A stretch of 64,000 nucleotides of DNA from Thaumatotibia leucotreta (taxonomy: Eukaryota; Arthropoda; Insecta; Lepidoptera; Tortricidae): NCBI GenBank assembly GCA_025490895.1, contig JALPQI010000789.1, forward strand, positions 124,001 through 188,000, in the 5' to 3' direction. Positions 1-10,420 of this stretch are shown one piece after another. The translations under genes were made by a program, and so were the position numbers. Numbering within the stretch: position 1 is the first letter of the stretch; each line of letters opens with the position of its first letter. Below the pieces are notes generated by a model. That model ran no database searches and was not told where the DNA came from. It saw nothing but the letters and a program-made list of their open reading frames with translations.

Positions 1-97
1 AAATATATAACCAGTGTTGCCAGCTCCGTATTCTGATTCGCTTCGAGGTCTGTTGCATAAAATTCGAAAAGTTTAAAAAATATCCGGCAGAATTTAT

Positions 98-226
98 AAA
101 TATTGGATGTTGATATACCAAAGAAAAATAGACCAAGATCACCAACGTCCGAGGTGGCAATCGAACCTACGTACTCAGCGTTCGCGGCTGATGCCTGTAC
201 CGCTCGGCCACTCGATCTTAGCAACC
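98..226 (-). mobile_element. tRNA-derived SINE (family C), head and part of body
   Basis: Read on the minus strand, positions 210-200 give a canonical pol III A box (TGGCCGAGCGG). Positions 167-157 give a B box (GGTTCGATTGC, one mismatch to consensus) about 33 bp downstream, which is the spacing inside a tRNA. The body continues to about 98 with a sequence that recurs at 3403-3467. The A box and variable region look Leu/Ser-like, but no acceptor stem is visible, so I call it a SINE rather than a tRNA gene. Confidence 0.65.
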
Positions 227-464
227 ACCAGTAAATTTTCTCGCGTACATGCTATCCCTTACATCGCCTTTGACCATACTCTAAGGGCATATGTACCTTT
301 CGGTTTTCTGTAATTAGATTTGAGATTCACAAAACTTCAATATCCGCCAGTTTTTTGTTCGCCCTTGGCCATAGCTACTAGACCTGACAACGGGATATTT
401 TCAAGCGTATGGTACAAAAAAATGGGAATTCTTTATTATGAAGACCCGAAATGGTCCGATATGA

Positions 465-592
465 GGGGTCCACGGAAAAAACATGTCCAATGCTTTAAAA
501 AAATCAGGGCAAATGCACACATTATTCTGTTAAAAGTAAGATGGTTTTTCCTTCTGTAATTTGAATTGACTAGACATGTTCTTTTCAACATA
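465..592 (+). mobile_element. MITE-like inverted-repeat element (family D)
   Basis: The ends are inverted: GGTCCACGGAAAAAACATG near 468 and a degenerate complement near 575-590. The same element occurs in opposite orientation at 44475-44606. That copy shares the internal A-rich block and the 'ATTCTGTTAAAAGTAAG' segment. Small ORFs here are by-products of the repeat. Confidence 0.5.
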
Positions 593-627
593 TGATTTAG
601 GATCCGCAAAAGATCTGGCAGAGGCCG

Positions 628-672
628 AAAAGATCCCAACCTGAACCTCAGCTAAGGCTTGTGATGTACAGT
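628..672. repeat. Short SINE1-like fragment, inverted relative to 20397-20440
   Basis: About 43 bp, from AAAAGATCCCAACCTGAACC to the 'AAGGCTTGTGATGT' end, match the reverse complement of 20397-20440. The 'ACATCACAAGCCTTAA' part is the same string that occurs in SINE1 bodies. Confidence 0.45.
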
Positions 673-740
673 GGCGTTCAGAATTGCATGGGCGATTTAT
701 GAATGAATTCATTCATAAACTCCACGAAATTTTGAACCCA

Positions 741-831
741 ACTGTACCCAAGCCTTAACTGAGCTTAGCTTACCGTGGGACTGGGTCGATTTGTGTAAGA
801 TGTCCCAAAATATTAAATTATTTATTTTATT
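741..831 (+). mobile_element. SINE1, 3' fragment
   Basis: It has the SINE1 tail block: 'AAGCCTTAACTGAGCTTAGC', then 'ACCGTGGGACTGGGTCGATT', 'TGTGTAAGATGTCCCAA' and an AT-rich end. The tRNA-like head is absent, so it is a 5'-truncated copy. Confidence 0.7.
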
Positions 832-2917
832 TATAGATTCATTATTTTAGTTGAGACTCATTTGAAGTGCCCTTACAGGATCACTTTGCAATTACCTCAT
901 CACCGCCATATTCTAATGTGCACACGCCACTCTCATTACCGTCCCTGCATCCCTAATGAATCCTGACGTCCCTAATTACCGGCAACACGGAAAAATCCCA
1001 TCTTACACCCCCCGTCTTAATTCCGAAAGAAATTTAAGAACACACACCAACGTCTAATACAAATTAACCACCCTCGATATGTATGTGTTAGTATTGTAAA
1101 GTCTTAAAAATGAGAGGACGCTGGAATCTTTAAAGGGTAGGACTTAAGTGGGGGCACCCCCTCTGTCCTCATTCACCCCCCTTAAGGGTGTTTCGCGCAA
1201 ACGCCGTTACACAGCCTACTGATTCGTATTGTTCTGTTTTGGTTCGATATTTGGATACGATAAAGGTGGGTTAAGTGTTTTTTTCTTTGATGATTTTATC
1301 CATTAGCATATATGGACGGAGCAATCGTTATGACAATTTAATTGTAATGGTGCATTCCACTATAATGTCGGGTACGTAACGCCGTTCTTCGCGTACATCT
1401 TTTTTTTTACGTTGGGAAAATGCTTTTACGCATCCTGTCGTGAGACAGGTATGACGGACTACGGAGCATTGACCTCCACTACCGTCTAAAAACCCAACGA
1501 GTGCCATCTCCGCTTTTGACGGAGTGACGCAGAATCGCTATGAGCATTCTACTGCTTCTCTTCGCGTACATAAGAAAGTTACAAATACAATTTTTGGTGT
1601 ATCATGTTATAACTGGTTGTTGGTAAATATTTATGTGTACACCAATTTTTACACATGTAGAGAGCATAATAATATGTATGTAACGATAGTCAGCCCTATA
1701 TTGATAGACAAACAAATTTGTTACCTATTTTAATGCATTTTTTTGGCATAGCTTTAGGTGGTTGAACTGTTACCAGTTGTCTGTTAACAGATGAGAAACA
1801 ACTGCAAAGAGTGCTCCTTCTTATTTGTCTAACAATGTACTTATTGTATATTTAACGTACGTATATGTACCAGATAATTCTATTTTACTATAATTCTCGG
1901 CACAATATAATTTACCACTCACCGACCAAATCGCAAAACAATGCAAAATGATTAACGCCATATAAAGCAAGCCAAGGCAATACTATCCTACAATACCTTG
2001 AAAGTTGAGACCGAATATATCTTACATGAGCATACACAGACGTTTATATTTACGTACCATCATTGTCACGCACGCTTTGCGGTTCCATTAAAGAACTATA
2101 TCCATGCCAACACAACTTTGGACTTGAAAAATTACAAGATAAAGGACTTTAGCGCTTATGCTAAGGTAGTAAAGGTGGGTGGGTTTTTAGTAAGGGTGGA
2201 GGGATGTTGGTAAAAGTTCATAATGACATTTATTAGACCCGTATTCGGTACATGACAATAATTAAAATCCATGCACGAACAGCAGTACCACACCGTGCCA
2301 CGTACGTGATGCTTTTTGCATATTATTAGTTCACAAAATATTGGGTTGAATTGGAAATTAGAAAAATATTTCAAATTCTTGCCTTGGTGCAGCTGTTCTG
2401 TTTTAAATTTAATGGGAATGTTATTCGGTTTGTGGTTGAATTAAGTTAATACAATCGTGAAGGTAATATGATTGAAGACGTAGAAAAATAAGGGTTGATT
2501 ATACTATTTGGTAGCATTGCGACGGTTGTTAATCCTATAGTAAATATGGCTGGTTAGTTTAATTTACGATCTATTGAGATTATGAGATTTTTAATGTCAA
2601 ATGGAGCTGGTAGGTAACTGGCCCCTTTTTTAAATGAATGTCTTTTTGTACTTCAACTTCAATACAAAAAAAAAAAAACGAACCAAGATCCTCCAATCCT
2701 TGGTAATCATAGTTAATAATATTTTGCCACGTCAAGCTCAGATTTACGCAAAGGTATTAAATCTATATACAACGAAAAGAAAATTCATTGCGTTCAACCC
2801 CAATACAGGTTAGAATTATCTGTTATGTATAGAACTATCGTATTTAGCTAAAAGTACACTAGGTAGCTTTCATTCAAAACCACTTGGAAAAAAATATAAA
2901 TAAAACATTATAATAAA
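832..2917. other. No recognisable gene or repeat
   Basis: AT-rich sequence. ORFs here are 75 codons or shorter and have no recognisable motif. A G/C-run block at 1140-1200 is unexplained. A 12-base A run lies at 2667-2678. Confidence 0.5.
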
Positions 2918-3126
2918 CCGACTTCGACAAAGGAGGAGGTTCTCAATTCGACTGTGTGTATTTTTGTTACTTTCGACTGAGTGATCCAATTTTGATGATT
3001 CTTTCATTTTAAAGGTCATTTTAATTCTGGTCCAGTTCTGACAGCTGGATCCAAGAGATAACCATGTAAGTCTTAAATTTGCATTAAGCACGTGCACGAC
3101 AAATTGACGAATAACTTAATATTATG
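2918..3126 (-). repeat. Interspersed repeat family E ('CCGACTTC' type)
   Basis: Starts with 'ACCGACTTCGACAAAGGAGG' and contains 'GTCCAGTTCTGACA'. The same blocks occur in reverse complement at 45205-45420, including 'TGTCAGAACTGGACCGAATT' and the terminal 'GAAGTCGG'. It is a common type of lepidopteran dispersed repeat; I cannot assign a class. Confidence 0.6.
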
Positions 3127-3402
3127 CCAACCGACATTACACAAACCGAGATGGTCCCGTTGACACCAAATCGAGGTGTGATGATGGGATCTTGGAGAAA
3201 TCGTAAAATATGCAGTGATTATTTTTTCTTACATAGATTGAGATTTGTTTTAAATAGGTTTTTTGTGACATTTACATTCATTTTTACTATTATGAGGTAT
3301 TATTTGTTAACATTTTTTTTAATGTTAATAGAAATGCAATTGAGATTGTATATGTTTATTGTTTTTTAATGTGTTTTATTTTTAAAATTAATTATTGACA
3401 TG

Positions 3403-3467
3403 TGAATTATAAATATTAGATGTCATATACCAAAGAAAAACGACCAAGATCACCTATGTCCGAGGTG
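3403..3467 (-). mobile_element. SINE family C, body fragment
   Basis: Matches 98-151 in the same orientation, including the 'GACCAAGATCACC' block and the 'GTCCGAGGTGG' start of the tRNA-like part. It breaks off before the B box and is followed by the AT-rich duplication at 3496. Confidence 0.6.
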
Positions 3468-3495
3468 GGGACATTATATATTACATATATTATAT

Positions 3496-3600
3496 ATTAC
3501 ATATATTGTATTGAATCTCGATTTCCATCTCGAGAAACATGTGTTTTGTTACATTGTATATTACATATATTGTATTGAATCTCGATTTCCATCTCGAGAA
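3496..3600. repeat. Tandem duplication, period 64 bp
   Basis: The block TTACATATATTGTATTGAAT plus 'CTCGATTTCCATCTCGAGAA' occurs twice, with starts 64 bp apart (for example 3506 and 3570). The two copies are identical over about 40 bp. A 24-bp linker separates them. Confidence 0.85.
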
Positions 3601-4032
3601 TACATGCCTAAGGCACTGATCTCACCGCGAGCTACTAAGCTACGGAAACCCACAAAGATAAAACACACCACAATAATTCCTTTTCCCAACACGTTTACGC
3701 AAAAAGTCCAAAAGTTCCGCAAATGTCTAATAAATTCCGTCAAAGCGGTGTCCCCGCGGACTGTCATAAAGCAAAAGTGACGGCCCTAATGCGATCGCCT
3801 CTAATTATTCTGGAAACTTCCAAAAATTCCCTCCCCTCTTAACCCATTAGTGGGAACTCTTAGACGCACTTTTCAAAGCGGTCACGGATTAAAAAGTGGG
3901 ATTAGAGGGTAAACTTTTTGGGTGACGCGTGCTGAAAAGCAAATTGAAAAGTGTTGTTCTGCCTACGAGGTTATTTACTTTTGAGTTTATTTGTTTCAAA
4001 TATGAATCTTATGTCAAATATTATGATACTTA
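3601..4032. other. No recognisable feature
   Basis: The ORF at 3511-3780 runs from the tandem duplication into unique sequence and resembles no known protein. Nothing else stands out. Confidence 0.5.
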
Positions 4033-4135
4033 AGGTTGACTGGTAGAGAATGCTCTGTGGCATTAAGTCCGCCTTTTGTACGATAAGATTTTCTTTTGTG
4101 CAATAAAGATTAAATAAATAAATAAATAAATACTT
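4033..4135 (+). mobile_element. LINE 3'-UTR tail fragment
   Basis: 'TGACTGGTAGAGAATGCTCT', then 'GGCATTAAGTCCGCC', 'TTGTGCAATAAAGATTAAAT' and an (AAAT)n tail. This is a typical lepidopteran LINE 3' terminus with a polyadenylation-like signal and a microsatellite tail. Related tails are at 12480-12560 (same strand) and 54078-54132 (opposite strand). No coding part remains. Confidence 0.6.
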
Positions 4136-4228
4136 GATTAAAATTACTGATAAGAGAAGCTTTTGTTAAATCTTTATTACAAAATAGGAACAATAAATAG
4201 TTAAATATTAGGTACTGTGTTCCGGTTT

Positions 4229-4400
4229 GGGGGTAAGATAGCCGGTGTAATTACTGGCATAGAGGCAATCCATCTAACTCCTCAGGGTAGGCAGTGCATA
4301 GGCGATTTTTTGGTCATTATGTCCATGGGCCTCAGTTCCTGCTTTCCATCAGGTGGACTGAGAGCTCAATTGTCTACTTTCGTCACATAAAAAAAAGTAC
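4229..4400 (+). repeat. Interspersed repeat family M, uninterrupted copy
   Basis: Begins 'TAGCCGGTGTAATTACTGGC' and ends 'TCGTCACATAAAAAAAAGTA'. It aligns with 60377-60650, where the same repeat is split by a 112-bp inverted-repeat element at 60459-60570. This copy therefore shows the empty site. Confidence 0.75.
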
Positions 4401-4489
4401 AATTATACAAAAAAAGTACATTATCTACCAGTCAACCGTTGAGCATAAAGAAAAGTTTGTGTGGTGCAGGCTTTCGTATAAGAAAAATA

Positions 4490-5172
4490 GTACATTACTA
4501 CCGAGGCCGGGAAGTGACTGGTTGCCGGCCGAATATATGTTGACGGCCGAGCGAAGCGAGGCTGGATAGTATTCGGACGGCAACCCGTCACGTCATGGCT
4601 GAGGTATGTATAATGCTTTTCTCAAACATGCAATGAAATGAAACAAAAAAATGTATCTTCTTTCTAAGAAATTATAAGTCAACTACATAAATAAGTCTTT
4701 GAAACACAACAAAAGTCAAATATGACACCGACACCTCATTTTTTTTTTATTGACCTGTTTGAAAGGTGCAAATTTTTTATTAAAAAAGCGGTATTAGACG
4801 ACGCGGTCGGTTGGGTCCAATTAATCGCATGCAGTGATCGGGGCCGACGGGTCGCGCCGTATAATACTGCTTTTTAAATATTATTTTGAGTAGTTATTAT
4901 ACATTTATTTTAAATTATATAATTTGATTTATTTTAAATTATATAATTTAAATACCTAATTATAACTGCAAAAATTTGCCAATCATTTTTTTGAATACTA
5001 ATATTACTTTCAGATAATTATCGGCTAAAAGCCAAGATGCCAGGTCACAACCCTATGTCAACTGAAAATTAAGAAAGAGGTACTTGCCGGCCTAGGCCAG
5101 CAACGAGCTACTTCCCGGCCACTTTTTTGGCATTTAACTACAACATTTCATTGCATGTTTGAGAAAAAGGAT
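4490..5172. mobile_element. Foldback element with GC-rich inverted arms (family G)
   Basis: The arms are inverted. CTCAAACATGCAATGAAATG at 4621-4640 is the exact reverse complement of the end of the right arm (to about 5163). The GC-rich 'GGCCGGGAAGT' block at about 4504 has its complement near 5110-5120. Between the arms is about 430 bp of AT-rich sequence with no ORF. A compact relative is at 27222-27346. The GC-rich arms stand out from the AT-rich surroundings. Confidence 0.6.
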
Positions 5173-5230
5173 TTTGAATACTTTTTCATTGATATTAATT
5201 CTTATTGATTTTCATGACATGTGTCAATGA

Positions 5231-5365
5231 TATATTGATTTAAACTTTCACGATTATCACTCATATTTTAAAGACAAACGGGTCTTAATCGCGTAAACTT
5301 ACGTTTAATTATATCCTGACGTTTCGGGCATGACGTTACACCCGTGGTCGCAGGCAGACTCAAAT
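5231..5365. mobile_element. Repeat family F, flanked by a 12-bp direct repeat
   Basis: Contains 'AAAGACAAACGGGTCTTAAT' and 'CGTTTCGGGCATGACGTT'. It is homologous to 9878-10064. It is flanked by the direct repeat ATGTGTCAATGA (5219-5230 and 5366-5377), which looks like a target-site duplication. Confidence 0.6.
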
Positions 5366-5534
5366 ATGTGTCAATGACTTCAAATGAAATGGAAAGTCAG
5401 CCATAGGTATTTTTTTTTGGATTCTACTGAGATAAAGTACAGTTCATTATTATGTCGTCCTCTACTTTCCTGAGATTTTATATAGGTACTTTTATAATTG
5501 CTTGTTAGACGTGTATTGTATGATTGTAGACGAT

Positions 5535-5790
5535 TCATCATCATCTCAGCCACAAGACGTCCACTGCTGAACATAGGCCTCCCCTCTGGACCTCCACATG
5601 TACCGGTTATGCGACCTGCATCCAGCGTGTCCCGGCGACCTTCATAAGGTCGTCTGTCCATCTTGTGGCTGGACGTCCTACGCTGCGTTTGCTTAACCGT
5701 GGTCCCCACTCGAGCACTTTTCGACCCCATCGACCATCTGCTCTGCATGCAATGTGGCCTGCCCATTGCCACTTCGTATAATTAACATAG
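5535..5790 (-). pseudogene. RTE-type LINE, 3' end (reverse transcriptase C-terminus)
   Basis: The minus strand encodes KWQWAGHIACRADGRWGRKV and 'GRPATRWTDDL', the conserved C-terminal segment of lepidopteran RTE-like polyproteins. The non-coding end 'GGCCTATGTTCAGCAGTGGA' and a (ATG)n tail follow near 5536-5585. Frameshifts split the reading frame and everything upstream is missing, so it is a dead 5'-truncated insertion. Confidence 0.8.
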
Positions 5791-6145
5791 TACAAGAGCA
5801 AGATGCATATAAAATAAGCAATTTAAGCGATTAATGTCATGGCTGTACTAAATGTGTTTTGCACAAGCACAAACCTAATGCTCTAACACTTAATGCAATT
5901 CTTCATTCCTTAGCCAATCAAAAACCGCCCCTAACGCGTCCTGCTACGTTACCTGTCTCGTGTCACCCTGTACTGATAAGGGAATTAGGCAATTCCAGGG
6001 TGACTGATGAATTGGGGCTGTTTGCATAATCTGTACATGCAGATACGGGTGACTGACGATTTGTGAATGTTTGGGGATTTTGGTGAGCTGGGAATGATGA
6101 CTTTGCTTATGGGTCTCATAAGGACTGGGATTATCACTTCTAATT
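5791..6145. other. No recognisable feature
   Basis: Nothing identifiable. The minus-strand ORF here (85 codons) has no motif and runs into SINE1. Confidence 0.45.
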
Positions 6146-6832
6146 GTCTGCCTCCTTAGACTAGTTGGTAGTGACCCTGGGTATAAAGCTGGAGGTTTCA
6201 AGTTTGAATCTCGGCGAGGGCATTATTTATGCTAAATACACAAATAATGTCCTCGCCGCAATTTCATCGCAAATATTTGTTCCATGGCTGTCTATGTATT
6301 AGAGTATCTATATGTATCCAATGTATCCATGTATTATATACACCGTGTTTTTTTTTAATTCCGTTAAAATGAACAGGCTGCTTGGTACGTTAATTGGAGC
6401 TACCTGGTATATAGCTTTCATACGAACTCGAAAAAAAAATTGTTTTTCTTTTTCATAAATAATAAATGAAATGGTAAGTGTGAGAGAACCTTAAGAAAAA
6501 CACAAAAGTTAATTTCAGATGAGATGACTGACGGTACACGTCAAAATAAGTAGTATTGGGATGTAATAAAGGTTGCAATACACTTGTTCAGTCATTAAAC
6601 TTATTTTTTTACTTATTTAATAACTCAATAACAGTAAGAGTTAAGACACTAGTTTCTTAGATAAATTGATTATTTTTACCTAAATAAGCTTAATTTAACC
6701 TTTAATTTCGGAAATCAATAAAAACACGGTGTATATCGTCGCTTGGTATCAACTTCACAATGCTTTAATGAGCTTACCGTGGAAACAGGTAGATTTGTGT
6801 AAGATGTCCCGAGATATTTATTTATTCATTTA
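6146..6832 (+). mobile_element. SINE1, near full length, split by an inserted MITE
   Basis: The tRNA-like head is at 6146-6222 ('TAGACTAGTTGGTAGTGACC' and the degenerate B box AGTTTGAATCTC). The body follows to 6338. It resumes at 6736 with 'TCGTCGCTTGGTATCAACTT' and ends with the standard tail to 6832. The 395 bp between belong to the TIR element at 6339-6733. Confidence 0.85.
6339..6733. mobile_element. TIR element inserted at TA inside SINE1
   Basis: The termini are TACACCGTGTTTTT and its complement AAAAACACGGTGTA. TA is present on each side (6337-6338, 6734-6735), and the SINE1 sequence is continuous once the element and one TA are removed. No ORF. A TA target and short TIRs suggest a Tc1/mariner-type non-autonomous element. 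Confidence 0.8.
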
Positions 6833-7106
6833 ATTACTAATAAACCAAAATATATTAGGCCAAAAACATTCATAAATATTACATTGGTTAATGTTAAATG
6901 TAAGGGATATTGCACACGTCTATTAAGACTCCGGTATAATGTTTTACTAATTCCACGTAGCCGGTACATTATTACTTTCTAAACCTTTTCTAATATAAAA
7001 CATTTTCTAGTAAGAACTCCTGTAATAGAAATTGTGCGGAAAGTATAGCATTTGGCTGCAAGGAATACACATATCTCACGTGCCCTTATTTCCTAAACAA
7101 GCATTC

Positions 7107-7219
7107 CACCGTGAAATTCGTAAATTTCGAGGACTCGTCTCTTGTCACTCCAATGCAGAGGTCATTAGAGTGACAGAGACAAATTCTCAAAATTTCGCAG
7201 ATTTTGAAGTTCGTGGTAA
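7107..7219. mobile_element. MITE family N
   Basis: Inverted ends: 'CCACCGTGAAATTCGTAAAT' on the left and the complement of 'GAAGTTCGTGG' on the right, around 'GTCACTCCAATG ... CATTAGAGTGACAGAGAC'. Partial relatives are at 44392-44440 and 51497-51600. The ORF over it is a by-product. Confidence 0.6.
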
Positions 7220-7508
7220 CCGTTGAGTCTAGCAATGTGTAACCAGCCTTAATTGGTTATAAATGGAGCGAGTATGTTAGTTTAAGGCGAGTCTCCCGTG
7301 CGGCCAATTAAGCGGACGGAAACCGGAACCTAATCCATCACTTCCGGTACCATGAGACTATGGAAATGCAGCAGGGTACCGGGATATAGTGAAGCAACCA
7401 ATGTATCTCTAAATGATACAAGTAACACATGAAAATTTGAAGGTGTACTTGGTGTAGCTGTTTTAATATAACTTTTTAAGCTAACATGGTCATTTACATA
7501 TTAGTATA

Positions 7509-7727
7509 AATAAATATCTTGGGACATCTTACACAAATCAACCTAGTTCCACGGTAAGCTCAATCAAGGCTTGTAATGTGGGTACCAGGCGACAATAATA
7601 TATAAATAGATACTAAAATACATAGACAGCCAAGGAACAAATATTTGTGGTAAATAAATACACAAATAATGCGCTCGCTGGGATTCGAAACCGGAACCTC
7701 CAGGTTTGTAGGCAGATTCATTACCAA
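7509..7727 (-). mobile_element. SINE1, near full length
   Basis: Read on the minus strand: the tRNA-like head with a B box near 7681-7695, the body 'CAAATATTTGTTCCTTGGCT', and the tail 'TTGTGTAAGATGTCCCAAGA' ending in AT repeats at 7509. It abuts an opposite-strand SINE1 head fragment. Confidence 0.8.
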
Positions 7728-7760
7728 TTGGTAGTGACTCAGCCTACAGACCTGGAGGTT
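7728..7760 (+). mobile_element. SINE1 head fragment, head-to-head with the preceding copy
   Basis: 'TTGGTAGTGACTCAGCCTAC' and 'AGACCTGGAGGTT' are SINE1 head sequence on the plus strand. They mirror 7695-7727, so the two heads form an inverted junction. Confidence 0.65.
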
Positions 7761-7762
7761 AC

Positions 7763-7837
7763 CGATCGACTCTTACGACACCCGCAGGAGGAGTTGGGGT
7801 GGCGACAAATGTATAATTCCTGCCGTCACCACACGGC
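7763..7837 (-). mobile_element. SINE2, 5' fragment
   Basis: 'CGACTCTTACGACACCCGCA', 'GGAGTTGGGGTGGCGACAAA' and the terminal 'CCGTCACCACACGGCC' are the SINE2 5' region on the minus strand. The RTE-like tail is absent. Confidence 0.75.
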
Positions 7838-8398
7838 CAATACATCATAAACACTAATCCCACCTTAACAAAACATATATCGAGACTTACCTAAAATCGA
7901 ATCCACTTACCCGAAACCACTGCTAAAATCCGTTTCCAAATAAAGGTGTTTCAGACGTTCGTGGTAGCGGGGCGATGCGCGATAGGCCACGTGTGTCCTC
8001 TCAGCGAGAAGTAAGGAGACGAAATGTGTGCTTTAAGATGTGATAGCGTTTTAGGTTTGCGTTCGCTGATGTTATTGATAATAAATTGTGGGGAAAGGAT
8101 GAGTAAGAGAAAGTTTTTTTTTTTCAGGTACTATTTAATTACATTCTTTAAATATCAAATAATACGGGTCAGGTGGCTTATGATGGTTCGGTTTTTGGGA
8201 GCGCTTAAAAACACGGTACTATCATAAGCCTACAAGTGTTTTTTTTTAATACGTCACAGAAAATACTGCAAACATATTGATTTAAAATATGGGTAGTTAC
8301 AGATAAGTAGTAAATACGATTAAAAAATCGTGTTTTTTTTGCTCTACACACAGACAACTTTGAGAAGAGAAAAAAAATTGTCTTTAAAAAATAATTCC
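7838..8398. other. No recognisable feature
   Basis: Several short overlapping ORFs with no motif. I see no repeat shared with the rest of the window. Confidence 0.45.
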
Positions 8399-8764
8399 CT
8401 AGGGGATTCCACTTTTCTAATACTACCGCGATGCATGCAAGTAATGGCGCGCTTAGACAGCAAGCGTGATGAAATAGTACATTGTGCATCAAGGGAGGTA
8501 AGTACGGAATCACTAACGAGAGTGTTAGAAGGCTTTTATGACTCGAGTTGTAGTCCGCTTACGAGTTAGTCGACCCGTGATGCATAGGTACAATGTTTTT
8601 CATCACACTTGCCGACAAAAAAATAAGTTATAAGACATAATATTATTAAATGACGTACTGACATTTCTATGACTCCCTAGGGAATTTCACTTTTCTATTA
8701 CTCCCGCTACGCGCGCAAGCAATGGCGCGCTTAGACAGCAAGTGTGATGAAAATGTTTTTAATC
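8399..8764 (+). mobile_element. Repeat family K with a terminal ~78-bp direct repeat
   Basis: A block starting 'CTAGGGGATTCCACTTTTCT' and ending 'GCAAGCGTGATGAAA' at 8399-8474 recurs at 8687-8762. Between the two copies is 'GTACATTGTGCATCAAGGGA ... TTTTTCATCACACTTGCC'. The internal part and one copy of the direct repeat recur at 49757-50030. The ORF at 8330-8569 lies in it and resembles no protein. Confidence 0.7.
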
Positions 8765-8812
8765 TCACGCTAATTGGGAGTTCCTAAAAGTGGAAATGCC
8801 CATTTGTATATT
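8765..8812. mobile_element. End fragment of MITE family Q
   Basis: 'CTCACGCTAATTGGGAGTTC' and 'AAAAGTGGAAATGCCC' match the right terminus of the complete element at 18259-18522. Confidence 0.5.
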
Positions 8813-9868
8813 TCATAATATTTCTGTTAAATTACTCAAGTAATAAAGCCCTCTCCATACAATTGCCCACAAGACTCACCGACAATCTGTCTTCCTCAGG
8901 GCTGTCAACACCACATGCGACGCACGTTGAACGCCGCGTGTGTGCCTATTCCTATTCATTCTTTGTTAATCAACTGAGAATGATATATCTTACTTGAATG
9001 AATGTATCATACAATATCAGGGTTAATCTACAATGGGTACCTACATAATTATAGAGTCCACGGCTGACTATCAATATTTGTATTAATGTTTTTGCTATCA
9101 GCTTCATAAATGTTTGAAACTTTTTGTCTTCACGTTTTTTAACAATTTTGATGATTTCCTTCTACTTTAATAGAATTAGTTATTTTTAACAATAGCGAAA
9201 GTACTACACACGTAGGTACATAAAATATAATAAAATTTAAAATGTCCTCGTATAAGTATTGTTATATATTATTATATAGATACTTTTCTAACACTTTTCG
9301 TAGTGTCACTGCTATTTATAAAGTTACATCAGATAGGTACCTATATCGTAGCGCCCGTAAATATCTGAATATGCCTCTATTGCCATAAGGTATTGTGCCT
9401 ACAATTCTTTGCCTTAACGCAATAACACACAACTCTACATAGCAATGACTATAGGTATAACCTTATTTTGTAGACTTGTATACAATTTCTATCGGCAGAT
9501 TTGTCACATAGGCAGGCTTTTAGAAATTTTTCATTACAATGTGATCAATTAATTGAATTTAAAATTGTCTACCAGACCGTTATGTACGTAATTTAAGTCT
9601 CGAACCGAACCGTGTCTAAAACTATTCAGCGATGAACGAGTTTTCTAAAGCAATACCAATTAGTAGAAATCATCTCTTTAATGAGCATTTATTTGAAACT
9701 TTGAAACCCATCTAGTATTCATTGCTACGCAGAATTTATTGATATTCGAAGACTAAGTGTCTGTTCATTTATAAGTTTAAATATTTACAAAAAATATTGT
9801 GAAAATAATGAAATAAATATTCTGAAAATTTCCAGAACTTTTTACTCTAGAATATTCTAGCAACGGAT
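8813..9868. other. AT-rich, no recognisable feature
   Basis: No ORF of 60 codons or more and no repeat shared with the rest of the window. Confidence 0.5.
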
Positions 9869-9877
9869 GAAGTCTTA

Positions 9878-10064
9878 TATTTTAAAGACAAACGGGTCTT
9901 AATCGCGTAAACTTACGTTTAATTATATCCTGACGTTTCGGGCATGACGTTTCACCCGTCGCAGGCAGACACGTCAGGATATAATTAAACGTAAGTTTAC
10001 GCGATTAAGACCCGTTTGTCTTTAAAATATGAGTGATAATCGTGAAAGTTTAAATCAATATGAC
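9878..10064. mobile_element. Repeat family F as a perfect 59-bp hairpin
   Basis: The left arm 9877-9935 and right arm 9972-10030 are exact reverse complements over 59 bp with a 36-bp loop. GAAGTCTTA occurs on both sides (9869-9877 and 10065-10073), a candidate 9-bp target duplication. Compared with 5231-5365, one half of the element has been copied in inverted orientation. Confidence 0.75.
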
Positions 10065-10135
10065 GAAGTCTTAGACAAAAATTGTTCATACCTACTACTT
10101 AAGTAGCTGATTATTACTTTATTTAAAAAATCGTT

Positions 10136-10420
10136 ATTATCATTTCAGCCATAAGACGTACACTGTTAACACCTTCGCTGCGGCAATTAGCTTAACTCGT
10201 AATTAACAATACTTTGTAAGGGGTCGAAAGACCTCCTACCGCATTGAACGTGTCAAAAATAGGCCTCCCAGTTTGGGCCTCCATATGCACCGGTTGGAAG
10301 CGACCTGCATTTGCATCCAGCGTCTCCCGGTGATCATAAGATCGTCTTTTTTTTCATTTTATAACATTAAACAACAAAGTGTACCACTCTGTCCATCTCG
10401 TGGGTGGCCTAATACACTGC
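10136..10420 (-). pseudogene. RTE-type LINE 3' end with two internal insertions
   Basis: The RTE 3' blocks are in the expected order ('CAGCCATAAGACGTACACTG', 'ATAGGCCTCCCAG', 'GACCTGCATTTGCATCCAGC', 'CTGTCCATCTCGTGGGTGGC'). They are separated by about 88 bp at 10170-10257 and about 53 bp at 10338-10390 that other copies lack. Heavily decayed. Confidence 0.65.

Noticed and set aside
98..226. tRNA-Leu or tRNA-Ser gene
   Set aside because: The A and B boxes are present but no acceptor stem forms, and the downstream body recurs at 3403.
8399..8764. LTR retrotransposon
   Set aside because: The direct repeats are only ~78 bp, lack TG..CA ends, and no gag/pol, primer-binding site or polypurine tract is visible.
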